The notes under the pieces: model-generated | What the model was told of the DNA's origin: nothing | Databases searched by the model: none | The model's input: only the letters and a program-made list of their open reading frames with translations | Assembly: GCA_051252075.1 (NCBI GenBank) | Contig: JBPOFU010000014.1 | Location: 1 to 50,312 of the forward strand | Direction of reading: 5' to 3' | From: Oceanococcus sp051252075 | GTDB lineage: Bacteria > Pseudomonadota > Gammaproteobacteria > Nevskiales > Oceanococcaceae | Length of the DNA stretch: 50,312 nucleotides | Part shown: piece by piece, positions 1 through 9,087 of the stretch | Layout of the letters: every line of letters begins with the position of its first letter | Position numbering within the stretch: position 1 is the stretch's first letter | Position numbers and translations under genes: made by a program

Positions 1-396
1 TTTGATGCCACCGCAGGTGAGTACACAGCTGTACCGGATGGTCAGCGTGTTGATATGGGTGTGTTTTACGGTCAAGCCAGTGATGGCCCAGTTGGGGGTG
101 AGGATAGAGAACTAGGCATTGTGAATAACGGCCAAGTGGTCTTCACTTACGACGTCGAGGATCTGCCGTCGTCCATCGATGGCAACGGTTACATATTTCA
201 AGCGTATTACTTCGGTCCTAGCGTGAATGAAGCAACGCGCCAAAGCAGCCATTTCCTGCCGAAGGAACAAGTGCTGGCGGTGCCGGACAACAACGCGGTT
301 GGCTTGGCGGATGCAATGGATGATGACAAATTACCCAGCGATCTATTTGACGGACATCCGTTTAGTCTTGTGTTTGTCGCCGTAGCGCCGAGCTGA
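1..396 (+). CDS. C-terminal part of an unknown protein (5' end outside window)
   Basis: The reading frame is open from the first base and ends at TGA 394-396, so at least 131 residues of the C-terminus are present. An internal ATG at 55 exists, but the upstream codons continue in the same frame without a stop, so the gene most likely begins before the window. The sequence is acidic and rich in Gly, Asp and Val, with no cysteines or membrane segment, which fits a secreted or periplasmic beta-rich domain. I do not recognise a family. A terminator follows about 110 bases downstream. Confidence 0.6.
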   Translation, partial: FDATAGEYTAVPDGQRVDMGVFYGQASDGPVGGEDRELGIVNNGQVVFTYDVEDLPSSIDGNGYIFQAYYFGPSVNEATRQSSHFLPKEQVLAVPDNNAVGLADAMDDDKLPSDLFDGHPFSLVFVAVAPS

Positions 397-505
397 CTAT
401 CGCGGATGCGAGATTTCCGATAGGGATTGCGCTTTTTGCGCTACTTCAAACGAGATGGCCACGGATGATCCGAGGTAATCCCTTCCTTCTCCTCCAAATA
501 AAACA

Positions 506-525
506 ATGCCCGCGTAAGCGGGCAT
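506..525. terminator. Bidirectional rho-independent terminator
   Basis: A perfect 8-bp stem ATGCCCGC / GCGGGCAT with a GTAA loop is flanked by AAATAAAA on the left and ATTTATTT on the right, giving a U-tract in either direction. It lies between the plus-strand gene ending at 396 and the minus-strand gene ending at 595, so it can serve both convergent genes. Confidence 0.85.
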
Positions 526-594
526 ATTTATTTGGGGCTTGCTGAGTGAAAAGCTTCGCCCCAGTTTGCAAATTTGCGTTTCAGGAATTTAAGC

Positions 595-1719
595 CTAAGG
601 CATCACCAGATATTTCTTGCCAGTAGCCTGTTGGCTGTAGCTCTTAATAGCATCCAGTTGCAGCGCGCCGGCTAAGGAAACTTCAGCTGAATATTGACTG
701 GCGAATGTGCTAGTGAGTTCGCTCAGTACTCGGCCAAATAGCTGCAGGGTTGTCTCGGGGCCGAGCTTGGCCAGGTAGTTTGGCAGGAGAAAACCGCTGA
801 CGCTCCAAGCCATGCCGTAGCTGTGCTGGAGCACTGTGGGAGCGCGATCGAGGAAGCCATACTGATAAACCTGCTTCAGCGTGGTGGAGCCGTAGACGCT
901 GTAATTTTTGTTGTCACGATTTTGCGCAATTTCCATCGCAGTGAGTACTTGGCTGGCGAGATCTCCGCCGCCGGTCGCATCGAAACACAGCGTGGCGCCG
1001 GTCGCGGCGATTGCCTCGCTTAAATCCTGCATGAAGCTTGGCTCGCTGGAGTTGCAGATGTGCTCTGCACCAAGCTCTTTCAGTATGTTGGCCTGCTCCT
1101 GTTTGCGAACGATGTTGACGATCGCGATGCCATCGGCGAGACAAATGCGGTTAAGCATCTGGCCTAAGTTTGAGGCTGCGGCGGTATGGATCAGTGCGGT
1201 GTGGCCTTCACGACGCATCACTTCTGTCATGCACAGCGCGGTCATCGGATTCACTACACTAGAGGCGGCCTGATCGGCGCTGACGCCAGGGGCGACGGGG
1301 AGACAGTCTTTGGCTTTGGCCATACGAAATTCAGAATACATGCCGCCGGCCATGGTGGCGACGGTTTTTCCTAGCAGGCCCTGCGTCTTAGCGCCCGTGG
1401 CAATGACGGTGCCAGCGCCTTCGTTGCCGATAGGCATGGACTTGCCGATGCGCGTTTTGAGCATGGGCATCGCCCGTTTCGGAATGTCGGCTTCAATAAC
1501 CGGTGCTGAGTCGTTACCGCTTTGCCGTGCCGTGGATAAATCGGCAAAGGCGAACATGACAGCTTGATCTGAAGGATTCAGCGGCGCTGCTTCTACTCTG
1601 ACTAAAACTTCGTCGTCAGCACAGCTGGGAATGTCAGTGGTTTCGATTGAGAGTTCCAACACGGCGTCGCTGCGCACCTTGGAAACCAGGCGGCGCGTTG
1701 AAGAGGGGAGTTCGCTCAT
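595..1719 (-). CDS. MDR-family quinone oxidoreductase / zinc-less alcohol dehydrogenase-like protein
   Basis: A 374-residue member of the medium-chain dehydrogenase/reductase superfamily, expected to use NAD(P)H in the cytoplasm. Visible: GroES-like N-terminal half with GNEGAGTVIATG at about residues 98-109, and a Rossmann segment HTAAASNLG at about 178-186. The Cys cluster for structural zinc is not apparent, as in quinone-oxidoreductase-like members. I chose ATG at 1719 because AGGA stands 8 bases before it; a GTG 42 bases further out has no clear ribosome site. It lies 114 bases downstream of the acyl-reductase-like gene on the same strand and may be co-transcribed. The substrate cannot be read from sequence. 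Confidence 0.85.
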   Translation of the reverse strand: MSELPSSTRRLVSKVRSDAVLELSIETTDIPSCADDEVLVRVEAAPLNPSDQAVMFAFADLSTARQSGNDSAPVIEADIPKRAMPMLKTRIGKSMPIGNEGAGTVIATGAKTQGLLGKTVATMAGGMYSEFRMAKAKDCLPVAPGVSADQAASSVVNPMTALCMTEVMRREGHTALIHTAAASNLGQMLNRICLADGIAIVNIVRKQEQANILKELGAEHICNSSEPSFMQDLSEAIAATGATLCFDATGGGDLASQVLTAMEIAQNRDNKNYSVYGSTTLKQVYQYGFLDRAPTVLQHSYGMAWSVSGFLLPNYLAKLGPETTLQLFGRVLSELTSTFASQYSAEVSLAGALQLDAIKSYSQQATGKKYLVMP

Positions 1720-1833
1720 GAGTGTTGTCCTGTTTAAGTTGAATGGCGTGGTTTGCGGCACAAATCATCAAATTTTTACGCCCATGCAGCACCTGCATAG
1801 AGAGACTGCAGCGTGTTCCAATGGCGTATGCGG

Positions 1834-3882
1834 CTAGACCGCTTTCCACGTTTTGCGCTTTTCTTTTGCCAGCGCGACGACGTTCGCAATGTCTTCGTCT
1901 GTGTACACGCCATTCACCCCTGATATGGCTGCCAGCTTCATGCCGTGCTTGATGCCCAGCTTGTAAATTTCCTTGACCTTTTTCCACTCGGTGTCGCGCC
2001 CTACGGTAAAGACTTCAAAGCGCCCTTCCAATGCCAGCACGATGGTTTCGGCCAGGCAAGCGTAGACAATATTAGGTGGCAGGCTGATGTCTTTGAGCCC
2101 TTTGACCTGTGAAGGCAGATCGATCTCACCGGATTCGATCACCAACACATCCGGCCTTTTTGCACATTCTTCTGGGGGTAAGTCTAGTGGTCGCGCGACA
2201 TCGGTAATCACGCAGCCTGGCTTGACTCTGGTGATATCGAGAATCTTTTTACCGGCGCCAGAAGTCGAGGTCACGATCATGTCCATATCGGATAAGTAGT
2301 CTTCGTAATCGATGCAGGCGGTGACCTTGGCGTCCGGTGTTTCCTTGAGAATAGACGCCTTGAGGGTATCCAGCTTCTTTTGATTGCGACCTGCCAAATA
2401 GACCTCATCAAAGGCCATGGCCATCAGTCGTGCGCTGACCGAGCCGATCGAACCTGAGGCGCCAATAACCATGGTTTTGGCCTGAACACGACCATTCTTA
2501 CGAGCTTTGACCAAGCCCATGCGGCGCATGGCATCGGCGGCGGCCCAAAGTGCGCCAGAGGCGGAGTAGCTGTTGCCCGTGGTGACCGGCAAGGGGGCGC
2601 GGCGGGCTACCGTGATGCCGGCATCGCCGACGACTTTAGTGAACGCACCTAGACCGATCAGCTGTGCGCCCATTTTTTGCGCCATATCGGCGGCCGCCAA
2701 CAGCCGACGGTAGGTGAATTCTGGACTGCGGCTGAGCATTTCCTTGGGCGTGCCACCAACCGCAATCAACCAACCTTCGGCTTCGGAGCCGGTAGGTGAA
2801 ACGATGTTGGACATCTTGCAATACACCCGCGGTGGGGCGAAGGCGGCTGCTTTCTCCACTTGGTTCATGACCAGCTTTGGCGTGTTCTTAGGCAGGATCT
2901 TGAAACCGGTTTTGATCGCTTCTTGGCTTAAGGGATGAATCACGAAAGCAAAGCGGCGGATATTGCGGAACGTCCCCGTGGGGTGGAGCATGCGTGGCTG
3001 CAGCTTCAGTTCATCAATGATTTCAGCAAGATCGTCATCGGCGAGTTCGTCTGGCGCTAGCCCGGTTGCGGCCAGAATCATTGCCTCAATGACATTGATG
3101 CCGACGACTTCTGAGAACGGTTGCGGACAGGTGTCGATGGCGAGATTGACCTTCTGCTCGGTCAGCCAAGCCAAGCGTTCATCGTCTATCGCAGAAGTGA
3201 TCAGTGTCTTGCCTTCCAGATTGCCTACCCCAGCCAAGGCACGAATATCTTCAAACGCACCGACAATCACATGCGATTCAGCCATTTCACTGGCTAGGAA
3301 TGCGGCTTTCACCTTGGAGAGCTTCGGCAGCACTGCCCCCAGTTTGCGGGCCGCCCAAAAGCCCCCGGCCATTTTGCTGCCAGCCGCGAACATCTCCAGC
3401 TGGTTCATGGAGGTCAACATTTTCGGTGCGCCGGTTCTTAAGACCGCGTCAGCAAACTTAAGATTCGGTGTGTAATGCTGCATTTCGACAGCTAGGTCAT
3501 AGTTGACCGTGCCGGAGAGAAACAACACCAAGTTGTTATTGAAGTAACTCCCTAGCGTTTTTTGAGCATGGCGTACGGCGCGTACCTGCAGCATCCGCCG
3601 CAAGTTCGCACCGGTCGTGGCCGGAACGCGAGTCACAACACTGAGCAGTTTGTCCGTGTCTTCGTGTTGGAAGCGCCGTGTGCCCACATCGTAATGATCG
3701 CGAATCATGCCTAGGCCTACGGCATCGGCATCAGCCTGTGCGCGCCTCAATAATTCCCAAGCTTGCGTGTCGTCGTTGTCAGCACCTTGTCGACTGACTT
3801 TAAAGTCCTGCCCGAGGAATTTGGTCTCGAATTGGTAATCTTTGTCCGATGATCCAAGCGATACAGTGATGACATGTTTCAT
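1834..3882 (-). CDS. Acyl-ACP-reductase-like protein with long N-terminal extension
   Basis: 682 residues. The C-terminal ~280 residues resemble cyanobacterial long-chain acyl-ACP reductase (AAR), which turns acyl-ACP into fatty aldehyde through a Cys thioester: LGAFT (411-415), TTGN (434-437), Rossmann loop GASGSIG (474-480), LAGRN, and YACLAE..LALEG with Cys609, which aligns with AAR Cys294 of Synechococcus. AAR itself is about 340 residues; here about 340 more precede it, with no motif I can name. The family match is by eye and the substrate is inferred. No signal peptide, so probably cytosolic. An MDR oxidoreductase follows on the same strand and could act on its product. A shikimate- or semialdehyde-dehydrogenase-like enzyme is the alternative. 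Confidence 0.7.
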   Translation of the reverse strand: MKHVITVSLGSSDKDYQFETKFLGQDFKVSRQGADNDDTQAWELLRRAQADADAVGLGMIRDHYDVGTRRFQHEDTDKLLSVVTRVPATTGANLRRMLQVRAVRHAQKTLGSYFNNNLVLFLSGTVNYDLAVEMQHYTPNLKFADAVLRTGAPKMLTSMNQLEMFAAGSKMAGGFWAARKLGAVLPKLSKVKAAFLASEMAESHVIVGAFEDIRALAGVGNLEGKTLITSAIDDERLAWLTEQKVNLAIDTCPQPFSEVVGINVIEAMILAATGLAPDELADDDLAEIIDELKLQPRMLHPTGTFRNIRRFAFVIHPLSQEAIKTGFKILPKNTPKLVMNQVEKAAAFAPPRVYCKMSNIVSPTGSEAEGWLIAVGGTPKEMLSRSPEFTYRRLLAAADMAQKMGAQLIGLGAFTKVVGDAGITVARRAPLPVTTGNSYSASGALWAAADAMRRMGLVKARKNGRVQAKTMVIGASGSIGSVSARLMAMAFDEVYLAGRNQKKLDTLKASILKETPDAKVTACIDYEDYLSDMDMIVTSTSGAGKKILDITRVKPGCVITDVARPLDLPPEECAKRPDVLVIESGEIDLPSQVKGLKDISLPPNIVYACLAETIVLALEGRFEVFTVGRDTEWKKVKEIYKLGIKHGMKLAAISGVNGVYTDEDIANVVALAKEKRKTWKAV

Positions 3883-4056
3883 GATGTTTTCCTAAGCGTT
3901 GGACGGCATGGGTGCTTAAGCCAGTGTAAATGGCAAGTGTGCAGATGCAAACAACACGTTACACACGACGAGCGTGAATTTTCATACTCTCGCTGCATGA
4001 TGGTGGCCGTAAGGCGGTGGCTCTACTCAAAGTCGATGCTGGGTATTCGCTGGAAT

Positions 4057-5160
4057 TCAGATGGATATTTGTGTCGCGTGATTATCCCAAGCCACGGCGC
4101 TATTCGAAGTGCGCTGTATCTGCATGGCGGCATTGCTATGCCAACTGGCAACAATGCCCAATCCGCTAGTCGCAGCGAATCCGTTTTTTAGACTGGCGAG
4201 GCCGGCAACGTCGGCTAAGGCTTGTTGCTCTACGCATTGCATGGTTTCACTATCCCAAATCACCATTTGCCCGCCCCGAGGCGAGGTGGCAGCAAGGTAA
4301 CGGCCACTGCTGTCATTGGCGACACTGGCAATATAGTGAGTCATGCTGGCCCAGCCTTTTTTCGGTGGCGGCAAAGCATGAAAACCGTGATTTCTCCCGG
4401 CGATTGCGACCAATGCAGGCTGGAGCTTTTTGTCGCCTTCAAATTGCATGCCGATGATGACGCGATCATCAGCCAAACGGGCAATATGCCGAATGCTGAG
4501 TTGTTGGTGTGATGCGTGTTCTTGGCGCTGAATATGCCCATTGTCTGCTGACAAATAACTTAAATTGGATTGCAATTGGGTCAGATTCAATTTGCTGCGT
4601 CCGTTGCCGGTATCAATGCCACCGTTGGCAACAACTAGGCCTGTTCCATCATCGCTGAGTAGACATTGATGGGGGTCTAGTCCGCCGCTGCTAAAGGTGG
4701 ACACGCGTTTTCCATCCGGCCATGACCAAACACCAATTTGCCCGCGGTTGGGGTTCAAAGCAGTTTCTGTGGTGAACAGCGTTTTCCCATCGGCACTGAA
4801 ACAACCGTGGCCGTTGAAGTGCCAGCCAGCTTCACAGTTGAGTTGCTGCAGTAAGCGGCCGCGGCCCACGTCCATAATCCAGACCTGTTTGCCCGGCCTG
4901 CGAGCAAAGAATGCGGCTTGCCTGCCTTGTGGGTGGACCACAACGTCGTGCCCGCGTTGCTCGACCACATGTTTCCAGCGCAGCGCGCCGCGGGTGTCCA
5001 AGCAACACAAGGCAAATTGGCCGTCCGCGAGGCGCGAGGTGGACAGCAATAGTTGTTCATCATCCAAGCCTTTGCAGCTTGTGAGTACTGGCGTGCAGAG
5101 TGTCGCTGCCAATGCCTTTAGCAGCGTGCGGCGTTGGGCATCAGTCGCCATCATTGGCAT
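4057..5160 (-). CDS. DUF1513-type periplasmic beta-propeller lipoprotein
   Basis: About 367 residues. The N-terminus has a twin-arginine-like motif QRRTLLK, a hydrophobic stretch and a lipobox LTSC, suggesting Tat export and lipidation. The rest is beta-propeller-like, with repeated patterns such as CFSADGKTLFTTE, LLSDDGTGLVVANGG and DSSGRYLAATSPRGG. DUF1513 proteins typically sit beside imelysin and di-haem oxidoreductase genes, as here, and are linked with iron handling by context only. The start overlaps the preceding gene by 20 bases; ATGs at 5160, 5154 and 5151 compete, with AGGA at 5165-5168. It is the last gene of a Fur-type operon. Confidence 0.8.
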   Translation of the reverse strand: MPMMATDAQRRTLLKALAATLCTPVLTSCKGLDDEQLLLSTSRLADGQFALCCLDTRGALRWKHVVEQRGHDVVVHPQGRQAAFFARRPGKQVWIMDVGRGRLLQQLNCEAGWHFNGHGCFSADGKTLFTTETALNPNRGQIGVWSWPDGKRVSTFSSGGLDPHQCLLSDDGTGLVVANGGIDTGNGRSKLNLTQLQSNLSYLSADNGHIQRQEHASHQQLSIRHIARLADDRVIIGMQFEGDKKLQPALVAIAGRNHGFHALPPPKKGWASMTHYIASVANDSSGRYLAATSPRGGQMVIWDSETMQCVEQQALADVAGLASLKNGFAATSGLGIVASWHSNAAMQIQRTSNSAVAWDNHATQISI

Positions 5161-6163
5161 TGAATCCTGGCACCACACCAACAGCACCGCCCAAATCTTG
5201 GATTTGGTTGCGCAACTGCGCGAAAGCACCGTCATACACTTGGTACAGCTGAGCGCGGCTGGTTGCCTGAGTCACGGCGGTTACTAAAGCGCTGTCAATG
5301 GAGTCTAATCCGTTGCGCGTTTGCCCGATCAAGGCGAGTACATCATCCTCATACACGCCGCCGCCCAAACTGCGTATGCGATAACCAAGTGCAGGGCCAC
5401 CTTCACCACGGAAAAGCTGCTCTATGCCATTGAGTTCGGCCACTATAGCGTTAAGAGATTGCTCCGCGTAGGGTGAGCTGACACGTTGCGGGAGTGCCGC
5501 GTTGCCATTGTTATTGCCCAGAGGGCGGCCCAATTCATCATCCCGGACACTGACCACTTCACGGATCACACTTTCCACCAGCTGGGTCAGCCCCGCACTG
5601 TCGGAAAGGGCAAAATTTTGTTCGATATAGTCAGGCCAAGCTTGATGAATGCTCTGTAGTGAATTGTTCAGGAATTCACCGATGTGGCTTACTGCTGGGC
5701 AAATGACTTGACGCTGGTCGCGCGGAGAAAATAGCAAGTATTCCAAAGCAGGTAATCCCTGAACCGGAGCGCTAAGCTGGTTCAACTCAACGCTTGGATC
5801 TTGCAGGAAGTCTTCACTGCGTGACTCGACCAAATCTCGATCATCTGGAAAGAATTCGATCCGCAGTCGTGCCTCTTCACTCAGTGGGCCGAAGGTAAAG
5901 ATCGAGGCGGCTTGCCAAGCAAACCACGTGTCTTTCCAAGCTTGGCGCGTGATCGCAAGATTCGCTGCATTGAATGCTGCGCATAAAGCCGCGCTGTTTG
6001 TCGCAAGCTGCTCGCTGGCTGCTGCGGTCTTGGCAAAGGCCGGTTCAATAATCTCTTCGGCTATGTGTAGATTGATGGCATTGTTGTCGGCCAAAGGTGC
6101 TTCATCGCAGCTGCTCAGTGCGATTGCTAGGGTGGCTATCATCAAGCTGTAGAAAATTTTCAC
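5141..6163 (-). CDS. Imelysin-family lipoprotein (second paralogue)
   Basis: 340 residues with a lipoprotein signal (LSSC, Cys19) and an all-helical imelysin/EfeO-like body; members are outer-membrane or periplasmic proteins associated with iron. The family's GxHxxE motif is altered: at residues 136-141 the protein reads GLPALE, so the His is Pro138. This departure suggests lost or changed metal binding compared with the paralogue at 7604. Its start overlaps the end of the di-haem gene by 4 bases (ATG/stop overlap), and its end overlaps the DUF1513 gene, so the four genes are translationally coupled. Not a peptidase by any visible catalytic motif. Confidence 0.85.
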   Translation of the reverse strand: MKIFYSLMIATLAIALSSCDEAPLADNNAINLHIAEEIIEPAFAKTAAASEQLATNSAALCAAFNAANLAITRQAWKDTWFAWQAASIFTFGPLSEEARLRIEFFPDDRDLVESRSEDFLQDPSVELNQLSAPVQGLPALEYLLFSPRDQRQVICPAVSHIGEFLNNSLQSIHQAWPDYIEQNFALSDSAGLTQLVESVIREVVSVRDDELGRPLGNNNGNAALPQRVSSPYAEQSLNAIVAELNGIEQLFRGEGGPALGYRIRSLGGGVYEDDVLALIGQTRNGLDSIDSALVTAVTQATSRAQLYQVYDGAFAQLRNQIQDLGGAVGVVPGFNANDGD

Positions 6164-7593
6164 AGGGACTCCAAGAAACGCATCAGCGCTTCGCGATCTT
6201 CAGTGGATCCATCGGCGATGGCATCACGTGCTGCTTGTGCTTCGCCGCCGTGCCACAAGACCGCTTCTAATAAGGTGCGTGCACGTCCGTCATGCAGAAA
6301 GCCTATGGGCTGATCGCCCGCCACTGTTTGGCTCAGGCCTATGCCCCAAAGGGGCGGTGTCCGCCATTCTCGGCCACTGGCCAAAAACTCAGCAACGCCA
6401 TCGGCCAAATCATCACCCATGTCATGCAATAGCAAATCGGAATAAGGGTGGATGGTCTGCTGTGAGAGCTCCGGGCGGTTGGCCAAATCTCCGGTCTTCA
6501 TTTCCGGAATGTGGCAAGCGGCGCAGCCTGCGGCTTGGAAAACCTCAGCGCCGCGGCGCACTTGTGGGTCATCCAAACCACGGCGAGCGGGTACCGCCAA
6601 GTGCTGTGAATAAAACACCACAAGATCTTGCACTTCCATGGTCAATTCGGGTTGTCCACCGGTTGGACTTTGCATGCACTGGCTTTGCATGTCGGTGCAG
6701 TTTTGCCTGGGCATGGCCTGACTGCTGATGCCGATATCGCCTAGAAAGGCGCTGAGAACTTGAGCTCGCACATTGGGTGTCAGTGCCTTCCATCCATAGC
6801 GACCCACTAGTTCGCTTTCGCTGGTAACTGGATCGACTACGCGGTTGGCTTTACCGGAAATGCCGTCATTGTTGGCATCGTCGATATCCTCCCGCGCCAA
6901 GATGCTAGCGTCGCTGAGCGCATCCAACAGTCCGAGGCCGATCATGGGAGGCGTGATACGTGCAGAAAAAGCGGTGTTGCTGGCAAACTCACCGTAACCG
7001 AGCTGGGTCAGCGTCAGTTGAGGGCGGCGCAGTTCTATGGATGCCCCATCAGCCAGTTCTAAAACTTCATGTTGCCAAGCGATAGCCACTGCGGCTTCGC
7101 GAGCAACTCCAGGGATACTGCGGTCCTGGATTTGGCCGCCATAGCTAGGTTCTGGAATATTGGCTTGGGCGCCACTGTCGAGTGCAATTTTTTCCGCCAT
7201 GGTTTGTGCCGGCACTGACAAACGCACCAGCAGAGAGTCGGCCGCATCGAGTTCATCTGTCGGGGCGTGGCCACGGCCATCTTTGATATGGCAGGCCTGG
7301 CAGCTACTGACATTAAACAGCGGCCCCAAGCCGTCACGTAAATCGGTGGAGGAAGGGGCTATCACCCAGGGCTCGCGAAAAAAACTGTTGCCGGCTTGGA
7401 AGTCCCCGCGCTTGCTCACGCTCAAGTTTGCTGCTGGCAGCGAGAATGCGTTGGCGTTATCGGCATAGACTGTGGTGTCACCACCACTGTCGGCTTGCAG
7501 TAGGGAGGCTATGGAGGGTGTAGTGGACTCGCTGCAGGCCAGCATGGAAAAGCAAGCGGCGCCCAAAAGGGCGCCGTAATATGTTGTCGTCAT
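6160..7593 (-). CDS. Di-haem oxidoreductase lipoprotein (DUF1111, 'thiol oxidoreductase')
   Basis: About 477 residues from the chosen ATG at 7593, which opens directly into a lipoprotein signal (Cys20 in MLAC). Two c-type haem sites are visible: CQACH at about 98-102 and CAACH at about 357-361, the layout of the di-haem DUF1111 family related to MauG/bacterial di-haem peroxidases. It should be exported by Sec and receive haem in the periplasm. A longer frame reaches 7641 but would overlap the preceding gene by 38 bases; the shorter start lies 10 bases after that gene's TAA. Sandwiched between two imelysin genes, it probably performs an electron-transfer step in iron or haem handling (inference). 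Confidence 0.88.
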   Translation of the reverse strand: MTTTYYGALLGAACFSMLACSESTTPSIASLLQADSGGDTTVYADNANAFSLPAANLSVSKRGDFQAGNSFFREPWVIAPSSTDLRDGLGPLFNVSSCQACHIKDGRGHAPTDELDAADSLLVRLSVPAQTMAEKIALDSGAQANIPEPSYGGQIQDRSIPGVAREAAVAIAWQHEVLELADGASIELRRPQLTLTQLGYGEFASNTAFSARITPPMIGLGLLDALSDASILAREDIDDANNDGISGKANRVVDPVTSESELVGRYGWKALTPNVRAQVLSAFLGDIGISSQAMPRQNCTDMQSQCMQSPTGGQPELTMEVQDLVVFYSQHLAVPARRGLDDPQVRRGAEVFQAAGCAACHIPEMKTGDLANRPELSQQTIHPYSDLLLHDMGDDLADGVAEFLASGREWRTPPLWGIGLSQTVAGDQPIGFLHDGRARTLLEAVLWHGGEAQAARDAIADGSTEDREALMRFLESL

Positions 7594-7603
7594 CGATCCG
7601 GCC

Positions 7604-8920
7604 TTAGTCGAACTGGCTGCCGCCGTCGCTGTTGATTTCAATGTTCAGTGCAGCTGCGCCGGCTTCCAATTGTTCGGTAAAACCAAGCAGCGCTTCTTCT
7701 GCAGCCAAGATCAATTCGTTGCTGTCGTTGCCATCAATCAAATAGTCGAAGGTGTCTCCGGTATCGCCGCTGGCTTTGAGCGTCATCAAGCGTGAACGTA
7801 CATTGCTCAATGCCGCACGGATCTCATCGTCCGCTGCAACCGATACGCTGGCGAGTAAGCTGGACAGGGAAGGCCCGCTTAAAGTGGAGCCGTCAGCACG
7901 TTGAAAGGTGCCCAAGTAAACATTGGCCACACCTTCGCCGTTATAGAAGTATGAATTGTGCGAGCTGTCGCTAAAGCAATCGTGTTCGTCTTCTGGCGAG
8001 TTGGCGGTACGTGCTACACGCATGCGCTCGCTGGCCAATTCACCCAAAGCTAAACTGCCCATGCCGAACAGGATGCGTTGTAAGGCTTGGTCTGACGATT
8101 GTGCAAGCAGGTCCGAGCGCAAAGTTTTCGTGACGCTGGCTGCAGTCCACTCCACAACCATAGTCTCCAAGTCTTCCACCAACAGCTCGCCCAGTGTCTG
8201 CAAATAAGTCGCGCGACGATCACAGTTTCCGTTGCTGCAGCCACCACCAAGCACGTAATCGCTGACCGGGCGCTGCCCCGTCACGCCACTGTCCTGAGAT
8301 AAATCTTGTCCCCAGAGCAGGAATTCAATCGCGTGATAACCGGTCGCGACATTGGCTTCTGAGCCGCCAATTTCGTTCAGGCTGATCAGCAGGTTTTTAT
8401 CTATGCTGCTGGTATCCACCGTTTCGCCATTGACCACGAGCGATGTGCTGGCCACGATGTTGCCGCCACCATCCGGAGATGCGCCGGAGTAATCTCCGTC
8501 CACATAGTCGATCAATGCTTCGTCTAAAGGCCAAGCGTTGAGTTGCCCCTCCCAGCTGTCGACGCTGGCGAGCCCGCCATCGGAGTCCGGAGCATTGCTG
8601 ACAAAGGCTTCGTCAAAACGCAGAACTTCGGATTGTTGATAACTGGAACGTGCCACCACATAGGCGGATTTCGCCGCCTCCAAGCTGGCTGTTGTGGGAT
8701 TGGTTAAGAAGCTTGCTAAAGCGTCGTTTAGATCTTGGGCATCGTCGCGCGCGCTTTCGAAAACCGCCAAGGCAATGTCGGCGTAGTGATTCACTACCGC
8801 ACGCTTTTCTTCGGCGCTAGGGCCGGAGCTAGGAGCGGTGCTACTGCTTCCGCAGGCGCTTAAAGCCAGTAGGGTCAAGCTGGTAAAGGTCAATGTCAGT
8901 TTTTTGTGCGAGCAGTGCAT
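7604..8920 (-). CDS. Imelysin-family lipoprotein (first gene of Fur-boxed operon)
   Basis: 438 residues from ATG 8920, which gives a clean lipoprotein signal (LSAC, Cys23); GGA stands 7 bases upstream. The GxHxxE signature is intact as GYHAIE at about residues 194-199, followed by FLLWGQD, the classic imelysin context. Imelysins (M75 in older literature) are envelope proteins expressed under iron limitation. A longer frame from 8986 runs through the promoter and is rejected. First gene of a four-gene unit (imelysin, di-haem protein, imelysin, DUF1513) controlled by the promoter and Fur box just upstream. Confidence 0.9.
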   Translation of the reverse strand: MHCSHKKLTLTFTSLTLLALSACGSSSTAPSSGPSAEEKRAVVNHYADIALAVFESARDDAQDLNDALASFLTNPTTASLEAAKSAYVVARSSYQQSEVLRFDEAFVSNAPDSDGGLASVDSWEGQLNAWPLDEALIDYVDGDYSGASPDGGGNIVASTSLVVNGETVDTSSIDKNLLISLNEIGGSEANVATGYHAIEFLLWGQDLSQDSGVTGQRPVSDYVLGGGCSNGNCDRRATYLQTLGELLVEDLETMVVEWTAASVTKTLRSDLLAQSSDQALQRILFGMGSLALGELASERMRVARTANSPEDEHDCFSDSSHNSYFYNGEGVANVYLGTFQRADGSTLSGPSLSSLLASVSVAADDEIRAALSNVRSRLMTLKASGDTGDTFDYLIDGNDSNELILAAEEALLGFTEQLEAGAAALNIEINSDGGSQFD

Positions 8921-8948
8921 GCTGGATTCCAGAGCGAGTGATATGCGA

Positions 8949-8977
8949 ATCATAGCGCTAACGATAATCATTCGCAA
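8949..8977 (-). promoter_or_regulatory. Sigma70 promoter with overlapping Fur box
   Basis: Reading the minus strand: TTGCGA (8972-8977), a 17-base spacer and TATGAT (8949-8954), a near-ideal sigma70 promoter starting about 22 bases before the imelysin ATG at 8920. The plus-strand bases 8957-8975 match the 19-bp Fur consensus at 15 of 19 positions and cover most of the -35 box and spacer. GCGAATCAT and ATCATTCGC at 8945-8953 and 8967-8975 also form an 8/9 inverted repeat. This predicts iron repression of the operon. Confidence 0.75.
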
Positions 8978-9087
8978 CAAGGGCATTCGGCTGATTTACA
9001 GAATCGCTCTAACGCGCCTTTGAGTGGACCTGACTCAATGTCAGTTGCATAGGCCGCGGATGTGCAACAGCCTAAGTAGCAGTCCAT

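Noticed and set aside
8921..8986. Extended start of the first imelysin gene
   Set aside because: Would place coding sequence over the -10 box and Fur site; the ATG at 8920 opens a proper lipoprotein signal.
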